From Sulfuricella sp035530375 (GTDB lineage: Bacteria; Pseudomonadota; Gammaproteobacteria; Burkholderiales; Sulfuricellaceae): DNA of 12,829 nucleotides. The position numbers were made by a program, and so were the translations under genes. The notes under the pieces are model-generated. The model did no database searches, was not told where the DNA came from, and saw nothing but the letters and a program-made list of their open reading frames with translations. The DNA is taken from assembly GCA_035530375.1 (NCBI GenBank), contig DATKUY010000032.1, positions 1 through 12,829 of the forward strand, given 5' to 3'. Shown here in pieces: positions 1 through 5,452 of the stretch (within the stretch, counting starts at the first letter, position 1; each line of letters opens with the position of its first letter).

Positions 1-563
1 CGGCGGTAAACCTCGCCGTGATAAACCAGCAGCTTTCTTTCTTCCAGGCGCGAACCGACAATGAAATAAGCCGTTATCATTGCACTGGACAACAGCATCG
101 CTGCATTCATGTCGCGCGTCCAGATCAGCACCAGCCCGAAAAAATACCATGGGTGCCGGACAAATCGATGGAACGGCGAAAGCCGGAAACGCTCCTGGTC
201 TTCGGCCTTCCGCATCTGCAACCGCCACTGGCTGAAGCCCAGAAATTCCTGCGTATCGTAATATTTCAGCGAATACCAGAAGCCGGCCAGCGAAGCCAGT
301 GCCAAGCCGTTTGCCAGCCACGCACTCATGCCCTGCCAGCGCCACAACATCGGGCCGGGGCTGCTATACATCAGCCAGAGTATCGGCAACAACAACAGCG
401 CCGCCAGTAGATTGAAACTCAGCCGGTAAAGCGGCATCCAACCAGGAAAGGCGCGAGCGACCCGGCGCTTCACCGCCAGCGAAGCCAGCAGGGAGTGCAG
501 GGCGAAATAGGCTAGCCACAAACCCAGTAACAGCGCCATTTCCAGCCAGACCGGTTGCGTCAT
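1..563 (-). CDS. Membrane methyltransferase, isoprenylcysteine methyltransferase (ICMT)/NnrU-like, partial
   Basis: The reading frame is open from an ATG at 563 to the window edge (187 codons seen), so the C-terminus is missing. The protein is hydrophobic, with likely membrane segments near residues 8-28, 47-66, 82-98 and 139-171. Residues 130-187 carry the pattern typical of the ICMT/phospholipid methyltransferase/NnrU superfamily: RHPWYFFGLVLIW (136-148), an Asn-containing helix, then LEERKLL (173-179) and GEVYR. In that superfamily this region binds S-adenosylmethionine (SAM) at the membrane face. The substrate cannot be read from the sequence. The ATG overlaps the dnaQ stop as ATGA (560-563), so it is probably translated by coupling to dnaQ and is the last visible gene of the yafS-rnhA-dnaQ transcript. 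Superfamily assignment is fairly safe; methylation of a particular lipid, protein or metal-related substrate would be guesswork. Confidence 0.75.
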   Translation of the reverse strand, partial: MTQPVWLEMALLLGLWLAYFALHSLLASLAVKRRVARAFPGWMPLYRLSFNLLAALLLLPILWLMYSSPGPMLWRWQGMSAWLANGLALASLAGFWYSLKYYDTQEFLGFSQWRLQMRKAEDQERFRLSPFHRFVRHPWYFFGLVLIWTRDMNAAMLLSSAMITAYFIVGSRLEERKLLVYHGEVYR

Positions 564-1276
564 GTCGCGCTGGCGGCACGCTCCAGCGCCAGCCACAGAC
601 AGGCGCCCTTGCTGGCCTTGTCGACCTCGCCAAGATAAGCATGGTGAGCTTCCAGTTCATCCGGCGCGGCAGGCTGCACGACCAGATCGTCCGGCACATA
701 GCCCGCAGCATCGCCTCCCCCAATCCCGCCTTCGATTGTCTCTTCGATAATCAGGCTGTCCTGACCGCGCGTCATGGCAAGGTAAACCTCGGCGAGCAGT
801 TCCGTATCCACCAGCGCGCCGTGCAAAGTGCGGTTGGTGTTATCAATCTGATAGCGGCGGCATAGCGCATCGAGATTGTTTTTTTGCCCGGGATGCAGGT
901 CCTTGGCCATTTTCAGGGTATCGGTCACGACCGGACATTGCGCCTCGATCATCTCCATCCCGAGCAATTTCAACTCGCTGTTGATGAAACCGATATCGAA
1001 AGGCGCATTATGAATGACCAGTTCCGCGCCGCTGACGAATTCCATGAAATCCTTGACGATATCGCGGAAAAGGGGCTTGTCCTGCAAAAATTCCAGACTG
1101 ATGCCGTGCACCTGTTGCGCGCCAGAATCGATCTCGCGCTGCGGATTGACGTACTGGTGAAAATGATTTTTTGTCAGACGCCGGTTGACCATTTCAACCG
1201 CCGCGATTTCAATGATGCGGTGGCCTTGCCGGGGGTCCAGGCCGGTAGTTTCGGTATCCAGAATAATTTTTCGCAT
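560..1276 (-). CDS. dnaQ: DNA polymerase III epsilon subunit (3'-5' proofreading exonuclease)
   Basis: This is the proofreading subunit of the replicative polymerase core. It is 238 residues, close to the 243 of E. coli DnaQ. The DEDDh exonuclease motifs are intact: Exo I DTETTG with D7 and E9, Exo II HNAPFD with D94, and Exo III with H152 and D157 in HGALVDTEL. After the catalytic domain, QDSLII (172-177) sits where E. coli epsilon carries its beta-clamp binding motif. The C-terminal segment around residues 217-228 (VDKASKGACLW) resembles the E. coli tail that binds the alpha subunit, so the protein is full length and not one of the shorter DnaQ-like exonucleases. It starts at the base after the rnhA stop, with its ribosome-binding site inside the rnhA coding end, and it overlaps the next gene by 4 bp. 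It must be co-transcribed with rnhA, unlike E. coli where rnhA and dnaQ diverge. Confidence 0.97.
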   Translation of the reverse strand: MRKIILDTETTGLDPRQGHRIIEIAAVEMVNRRLTKNHFHQYVNPQREIDSGAQQVHGISLEFLQDKPLFRDIVKDFMEFVSGAELVIHNAPFDIGFINSELKLLGMEMIEAQCPVVTDTLKMAKDLHPGQKNNLDALCRRYQIDNTNRTLHGALVDTELLAEVYLAMTRGQDSLIIEETIEGGIGGGDAAGYVPDDLVVQPAAPDELEAHHAYLGEVDKASKGACLWLALERAASAT

Positions 1277-1732
1277 TTACGCTAACTCCTCGACGCCACG
1301 GTTAGCCAATTGATCGGCCCGTTCGTTGCCATCATGCCCGGCATGACCCTTGATCCACAGCCACTCGACCTCGTGCACTGCCGCCAGTTCATCCAGCCGC
1401 CGCCACAGGTCTTCGTTCTTCACCGGTTTCTTGTCGGCGGTGCGCCAGCCGCGCAGCTTCCACGAGTGTATCCACTCACTGATGCCTTTCTGCACATACT
1501 TCGAATCGGTGTGCAGGCGGATGATGCAGGGACGCGTCAACGACTCCAGCGCGCGGATCACGGCGGTCAGCTCCATGCGGTTATTGGTGGTGAGCTTCTC
1601 GCCGCCGCTGATTTCCTTTTCGTGGCCGGAATAGCGCAGCAGAGCGCCCCATCCGCCGACACCGGGGTTACCCTTGCAGGCGCCATCGGTGAATATCTCG
1701 ACGATGTTGCGCCGCGTTTCAGAAATAGTCAT
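1277..1732 (-). CDS. rnhA: Ribonuclease HI
   Basis: This enzyme cuts the RNA strand of RNA-DNA hybrids, acting on Okazaki primers and R-loops. From the chosen start it is 151 residues (E. coli 155). The two-metal catalytic carboxylates are all present: D16 in FTDGACKGNPG, E54 in NNRMEL, D76 in HTDSKYV and D140 in NERADQLA. The conserved His of KGHAGH is at 133. The basic handle region (WKLRGWRTADKKPVKN, 91-106) used for substrate binding in the E. coli enzyme is also there. I chose the ATG at 1732 because a GAGG lies 7 nt before it. An in-frame ATG at 1765 would add 11 residues not typical of the family and would overlap the upstream gene. The gene lies 22 bp after the yafS-type methyltransferase and directly abuts dnaQ. 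Confidence 0.96.
   Translation of the reverse strand: MTISETRRNIVEIFTDGACKGNPGVGGWGALLRYSGHEKEISGGEKLTTNNRMELTAVIRALESLTRPCIIRLHTDSKYVQKGISEWIHSWKLRGWRTADKKPVKNEDLWRRLDELAAVHEVEWLWIKGHAGHDGNERADQLANRGVEELA
1286..1291 (-). promoter_or_regulatory. Ribosome-binding site of dnaQ inside rnhA
   Basis: On the minus strand GAGGAG lies 9 nt before the dnaQ ATG and encodes the Glu-Glu pair near the rnhA C-terminus. Because the rnhA TAA abuts the dnaQ ATG, this site supports translation of dnaQ by ribosomes finishing rnhA or binding nearby. Confidence 0.75.
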
Positions 1733-1739
1733 GTACTCG

Positions 1740-1746
1740 CCTCTTC
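1740..1746 (-). promoter_or_regulatory. Ribosome-binding site deciding the rnhA start
   Basis: On the minus strand GAAGAGG ends 7 nt before the ATG at 1732. No comparable motif precedes the alternative ATG at 1765, which is why the shorter RNase HI is preferred. Confidence 0.65.
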
Positions 1747-1754
1747 GGTGCGGC

Positions 1755-2498
1755 TCACTGCTCACCGTTTACCTTGTTGATCATCTTCTGCGGCACCGGG
1801 GCCAAGGCCTTTTTCGCTGCCAGACTTTTGTTCCATTGCGGCATGATCAGGTGCATGCCGGCGACCCTTTTCCTTGCTTGCAGGAAATACACGCCGCCCG
1901 CCAGCGCCCACCAACGATCGCCCGCCGGTTCCATGAAGCTGCACCGGCGCAGCCATTTCGCGCTGCGCAGCGGCGGAACATAACAGCACATTTTCCCTGC
2001 CACCACTTCAAAACCCAGCAACGCCAGCCAATCCTTGATGCGCAGCAGGGAAATGAAATTCCCGCGCCACGGGTAATCCTGCCTGCATCCGGGCAGAAGC
2101 CGCGGCAGTCCCCACAGGCTGAAGGGATTGAAACCGCCGATGATCACCTGGCCCTCCGGCATCAGCACCCGTTCCGCCTCGCGCAGTATCTGGTGGGGTT
2201 GGTCGCTGAATTCCAGCACATGGGGCAACAGCAGCAGATCGATGCTCTGGCTGGCAAGAGGCAGGCTGCCCGGTTCGGCGAGCAATTGCACCCCGGCCCC
2301 TCCGCTTACCGGAAGTCTTTGCGCGGCGGCAAAGCGCATCTGCATGCGGCTGGTACGCAGCAAGTCGGACTGGGCGAAGCCGATTTGCAGCGCGTTGAAG
2401 CCGAAAATATCCGCCACCACCTGGTCGAAATAGGCTTGTTCGTGTTCGATCAGGTAGCGCCCGAGCGGAGTTTTAAACCACTCATCCATTGACATCAT
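1755..2498 (-). CDS. yafS: YafS-type class I SAM-dependent methyltransferase
   Basis: A Methyltransf_11-like protein of about 247 residues. The visible core is an acidic post-I region (LLAEPGSLPLASQSIDLLLL, 72-91), the PHVLEF motif (92-97), and ILREAERVLMPEG (104-116) followed by IIGGFNPFSLWGL (119-131). That last block closely recalls E. coli YafS, which also lies next to gloB and rnhA. Motif I is degenerate: LQIGF at 37-41 stands where a Gly-rich DxGxGxG loop is usual, so SAM binding is not certain. The target is unknown. The start is ambiguous between ATGs at 2498, 2495 and 2489, none with a clear ribosome-binding site. It is the first gene of the minus-strand cluster, and only 25 bp separate it from divergent gloB, so its promoter must lie inside gloB. 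Confidence 0.85.
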   Translation of the reverse strand: MMSMDEWFKTPLGRYLIEHEQAYFDQVVADIFGFNALQIGFAQSDLLRTSRMQMRFAAAQRLPVSGGAGVQLLAEPGSLPLASQSIDLLLLPHVLEFSDQPHQILREAERVLMPEGQVIIGGFNPFSLWGLPRLLPGCRQDYPWRGNFISLLRIKDWLALLGFEVVAGKMCCYVPPLRSAKWLRRCSFMEPAGDRWWALAGGVYFLQARKRVAGMHLIMPQWNKSLAAKKALAPVPQKMINKVNGEQ

Positions 2499-2523
2499 GC
2501 GGGGTTAATTCGAACATATCATC

Positions 2524-3279
2524 ATGAAAATCATTCCCGTCCCAGCTTTCGAGGACAACTACATCTGGCTGATTTGCGAAGGCCGCCATGCCGCAGCAGT
2601 GGATCCTGGCGATGCCGAACCGGTATTGGACTACATCGGCCACCACGGGCTGCGTCTTGTCGCCATCCTGAACACCCATCATCATGGCGACCATACCGGC
2701 GGCAACGAAGATTTGCTGAAGCACGCCGCAGTACCGGTCTATGGCCCGCGACATGAAAACATTCCCGGACTCACCCATCCGGTCGGCACTGGTGACACTG
2801 TGCAATTGCCGGAACTGTCCACGGATTTTTCCGTGCTCGACGTACCCGGTCATACCTCAGGGCATATTGCTTATTATGGCGCAAATTCCCTGTTTTGTGG
2901 CGACACTCTGTTCGCCTGCGGCTGCGGCAAGCTGTTCGAGGGCACGCCGGCTCAGATGGCCGCCTCGTTGCAGAAACTTGCGGCATTACCCGATGAAACA
3001 AAAGTTTATTGCGCCCACGAATACACCCTGACCAACATCGCCTTCGCCAAAACCGTCGAACCCGCCAATGTCGCGCTGCTACAGCGAGAAGTCCGTGACC
3101 ACCAGGCACGGGAGCAGGGACGCCCCACCCTGCCGTCCACCATCGCCCTGGAAAAAGCCACCAATCCCTTTCTGCGCTGCGACCTGCCGGCCGTGATCGA
3201 AGCCGCCAGCCGCTATGCCGGCCATGCGCTGAACGACCCCGTCAGCGTGTTTGCCGCACTCCGGAAATGGAAAAAATAA
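2524..3279 (+). CDS. gloB: Hydroxyacylglutathione hydrolase (glyoxalase II)
   Basis: The enzyme hydrolyses S-D-lactoylglutathione to D-lactate and glutathione, the second step of cytosolic methylglyoxal detoxification. It has 251 residues, the same as E. coli GloB. The metallo-beta-lactamase metal site is complete: THHHGDH supplies H52, H54, D56 and H57; PGHTSGH supplies H110; FCGDTLF supplies the bridging D127; and CAHEYT supplies H165. The glyoxalase-II block ACGCGKLFEGT (131-141) follows. The C-terminal helical substrate domain is present and the protein ends at a TAA with WKK. The ribosome-binding site is weak and the 5' gap to the divergent methyltransferase is only 25 bp. Gene order with mltD downstream matches other proteobacteria, although a 124-bp gap with a possible promoter separates the two. 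Confidence 0.96.
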   Translation: MKIIPVPAFEDNYIWLICEGRHAAAVDPGDAEPVLDYIGHHGLRLVAILNTHHHGDHTGGNEDLLKHAAVPVYGPRHENIPGLTHPVGTGDTVQLPELSTDFSVLDVPGHTSGHIAYYGANSLFCGDTLFACGCGKLFEGTPAQMAASLQKLAALPDETKVYCAHEYTLTNIAFAKTVEPANVALLQREVRDHQAREQGRPTLPSTIALEKATNPFLRCDLPAVIEAASRYAGHALNDPVSVFAALRKWKK

Positions 3280-3335
3280 CGTCCGGCACTGTGTGCCAGT
3301 CAGGATAATCCGACCAGTTTCTCCGAATAAACTCC

Positions 3336-3365
3336 TTGACGTGTAAAGGGATTATTGGCTACCAT
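3336..3365 (+). promoter_or_regulatory. Candidate sigma-70 promoter of mltD
   Basis: TTGACG (3336-3341) matches five of six -35 bases. TACCAT (3360-3365), after an 18-bp spacer, matches four of six -10 bases. It lies in the 124-bp gap between gloB and mltD, about 40 bp before the mltD ATG. The rest of this gap holds a short GGCAC/GTGCC hairpin (3285-3297) without a T-tract. The call rests on consensus matching only. Confidence 0.35.
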
Positions 3366-3403
3366 CTGTCAAATTTTCTGAAGCCAATCAAATAATAAGA
3401 CGA

Positions 3404-5155
3404 ATGCGATTCACCCCATCCCTGATCCTGGCACTGACAATCCTTTTTGCACTGCATCTGCCTGCAGCAATTGCAGATGATGCCTCACCCCCCCCACCCC
3501 CGATCAAACAGGCACTGGCCGAACCGGCTTTACTGGCGCCGGCGTTAAATGAAACGGACGCCCCCGAACACCCGACTCAGCAAAAGATCGCAGATACACC
3601 AGGTACAGCAGATACGCCAGATACCCCTGGTACAGCAAGTACAGCGGATACGCCGCTGCTGCTCCAGCCCAGCCCAGCGATTTCAGAAGCGGCGGCAAAA
3701 AAACCCCTTAACGCCGTCTCGCTGGAAGAACCCGCCGATTTATGGGCTCGCATCCGCGAAGGCTTCGCCCTGCAAGAACTGGATTCGCCGCTGGTGGAGT
3801 CTCACGTCAACTGGTACGTCAATCGGCCGGACTACGTGAAGCGCATGGTCGAGCGCAGCCAGCTTTATCTCTACCATATTGTCGAGGAAGTAGAGAAACG
3901 CGGCATGCCGACCGAAATCGCCCTGCTGCCGATGATAGAAAGCGCTTTCAACCCCAAGGCCTATTCCCGCAGCCATGCAGCCGGCATCTGGCAGTTCATG
4001 CCGACTACCGGTAAAAATTTCGGCCTGAAACAAAACTGGTGGTATGACGGCAGGCGTGATGTCACCGCGGCGACCGATGCCGCGCTGGATTACCTGCAAA
4101 AACTCCATGACATGTTCGGCAGCTGGGAACTAGCGCTCGCCGCCTACAATTGGGGAGAGGGCTCGGTGCAGCGCGCCATCGCGAGGAACCAGAAGCTGGG
4201 GCTGCCCACTGACTATCTCAGCCTGAAGATGCCTGCGGAAACCCGTAATTACCTGCCCAAGCTGATGGCGGTCAAGCGAATCATTATAGATCCGGCGGCC
4301 AATGGCCTCAACCTTGCTTCCATTCCGAACCGTCCCTACTTCATCGGCGTCGCTATCCCCCAGCACATCGACGTGGCCGTCGCTGCGCGCCTGGCGGAAA
4401 TGCCGCTAAGTGAATTCATCTCGCTCAACCCCGCCTACAACCGCCCGGTGATCAACGCCAAGGGCACGCGCACCCTGTTACTGCCGGTAGACAAAGCCGA
4501 CACCTTCACCAACAACCTGGAAAACTACGACAAGCCGCTGGTTTCCTGGAAATCCTACACTCCGGCACGCGGCGAGAAACTCGCGAGCGTTGCACATCGC
4601 TTCAGCATCAGTGTCGCCCGGCTGAAAGAGGTCAACAGCCTCACCAAACGCGGCAAGCTGTCCTCCGGCCAGATGCTGCTGGTGCCGCTGAAACATAACG
4701 AATCTGCCGCCCCGGCCATCGACGATGATCAGCGTGCGATCAAGGACGATGAACCAGCCCGGAGCACTACAACCCGTCTCGTTCACGCGGTGAGGAAAGG
4801 CGACACTTTAGCCAGCATCGCCAGGCATTACCGGATTTCCTCTGCCCAGATCAAAAATCTGAACCATCTCAAATCCAACCGTCTGAGCAATGGCCAGAAA
4901 CTGGTGATCCGCCAGGAAACTGCGGCCCACAAGCATGTTGCCGTGGCTGCCAAAGCGAAGAACACCAAGCTGGCAAGCGAGAGCGGTAAGCGCCGTCGGC
5001 ACTACTACACGATACGCCGCGGCGACACCGTTGCCAGCATCGCCAAGCGCTTCAAAGTTGCCATCAACGACATTCAGCGCTGGAACAACCTATCCGCCAG
5101 GCGCGGCCTGACACCCGGACACAGGGTTTCCCTGATGTTGCCGGCCAACAGCTAA
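3404..5155 (+). CDS. mltD: Membrane-bound lytic murein transglycosylase D type, with three LysM repeats
   Basis: The protein cleaves the MurNAc-GlcNAc bond of peptidoglycan, leaving 1,6-anhydro ends. Of 583 residues, 1-25 form a signal peptide (hydrophobic LILALTILFALHL, likely cut after AIA). Residues 26-100 are a Pro/Thr/Asp-rich linker. The SLT (lysozyme-like) catalytic domain spans about 130-300, with the catalytic Glu likely E179 in LPMIESAFNPKAYS, followed by AAGIWQFMP (192-200) and AAYNWGEGSV (246-255). LysM repeats lie at about 386-429 (degenerate), 460-503 and 534-580. E. coli MltD is a lipoprotein, but no lipobox cysteine is visible here, so this one is probably released to the periplasm or held by its signal segment. 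Position next to gloB is the conserved proteobacterial context. It converges with the ABC transporter operon. Confidence 0.94.
   Translation: MRFTPSLILALTILFALHLPAAIADDASPPPPPIKQALAEPALLAPALNETDAPEHPTQQKIADTPGTADTPDTPGTASTADTPLLLQPSPAISEAAAKKPLNAVSLEEPADLWARIREGFALQELDSPLVESHVNWYVNRPDYVKRMVERSQLYLYHIVEEVEKRGMPTEIALLPMIESAFNPKAYSRSHAAGIWQFMPTTGKNFGLKQNWWYDGRRDVTAATDAALDYLQKLHDMFGSWELALAAYNWGEGSVQRAIARNQKLGLPTDYLSLKMPAETRNYLPKLMAVKRIIIDPAANGLNLASIPNRPYFIGVAIPQHIDVAVAARLAEMPLSEFISLNPAYNRPVINAKGTRTLLLPVDKADTFTNNLENYDKPLVSWKSYTPARGEKLASVAHRFSISVARLKEVNSLTKRGKLSSGQMLLVPLKHNESAAPAIDDDQRAIKDDEPARSTTTRLVHAVRKGDTLASIARHYRISSAQIKNLNHLKSNRLSNGQKLVIRQETAAHKHVAVAAKAKNTKLASESGKRRRHYYTIRRGDTVASIAKRFKVAINDIQRWNNLSARRGLTPGHRVSLMLPANS
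3488..3501 (+). repeat. C8-A-C5 homopolymer tract in mltD
   Basis: Eight C residues (3488-3495), one A, then five C residues encode Pro29-Pro33 just after the predicted signal peptide. A run of this length can gain or lose a base during replication, which would truncate the enzyme before its catalytic domain. No variation can be seen in a single sequence. Confidence 0.9.
3593..3655 (+). repeat. Imperfect tandem repeat in the mltD linker
   Basis: Short units of the form GATAC(A/C/G)CC and GGTACAGCA alternate here and encode Asp-Thr-Pro and Gly-Thr-Ala steps (DTPGTADTPDTPGTASTADT, about residues 64-83). The reading frame is kept. Such a repeat can change length between strains without harming the catalytic or LysM domains. 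Confidence 0.8.
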
Positions 5156-5216
5156 GACTTTCTCCCTGCCGGCAATATCCGGGCAAGCCATACTCAAACT
5201 GCCTGAGCGACCGGCT

Positions 5217-5237
5217 GGCGCCGAAAATTACGGCGTC
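5217..5237 (+). terminator. Weak stem-loop after mltD
   Basis: GGCGCCG (5217-5223) pairs with CGGCGTC (5231-5237), with one G-U pair, around the loop AAAATTA. It starts 62 bp after the mltD stop. No run of T follows, so it could be a transcript-end stabiliser or nothing rather than an intrinsic terminator. Confidence 0.25.
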
Positions 5238-5267
5238 ATGACGCAAGAACCCGGCTGAAGTTACAAT
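5238..5267 (+). promoter_or_regulatory. Promoter-like pair overlapping a 12-bp palindrome
   Basis: ATGACG (5238-5243), an 18-bp spacer and TACAAT (5262-5267) resemble a sigma-70 promoter pointing right. The -35 part lies within the perfect palindrome GCGTCATGACGC (5233-5244), which is a possible operator shape. No downstream gene on this strand is convincing, so any transcript would be antisense to the ATPase gene or non-coding. Confidence 0.25.
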
Positions 5268-5452
5268 CGCTTTCCTTCATGCCATCTTGCCCGCCATGGC
5301 CCGAGCACACCGCATCTTCAACAGCCGCTTCAGCAGTTTCTTCGTTCGGATCGCAGCTCGAACTACGGCACCAGCGCCAGCATTTTCAAACACGTATTAC
5401 TGCGCGAAGGAATCCGAAGGCCGGTCGCGCGCTGAATTTGGGAGTTCAGGTA

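Larger units (their letters stand above)
5156..5452. other. Gene-free stretch between convergent mltD and ABC operon
   Basis: No reading frame here has a convincing start, ribosome-binding site and recognisable protein. The stretch holds an inverted repeat TTGCCGGC/GCCGGCAA that begins in mltD (5138-5145) and ends at 5168-5175, a 7-bp stem-loop at 5217-5237, a perfect 12-bp palindrome at 5233-5244 and a promoter-like pair at 5238-5267. I find no classical terminator with a T-tract for either convergent transcript. Frames downstream of the promoter-like pair continue into the antisense of the ATPase gene. A decayed small gene is possible but unproven. Confidence 0.6.

Noticed and set aside
2517..2522. 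TATCAT directly before the gloB ATG as a -10 element
   Set aside because: Transcription would begin inside the gene and no matching -35 lies at 16-18 bp; the match is probably chance.
3285..3297. GGCAC/GTGCC hairpin after gloB as a terminator
   Set aside because: The stem is only 5 bp with a 3-nt loop and no T-tract follows.
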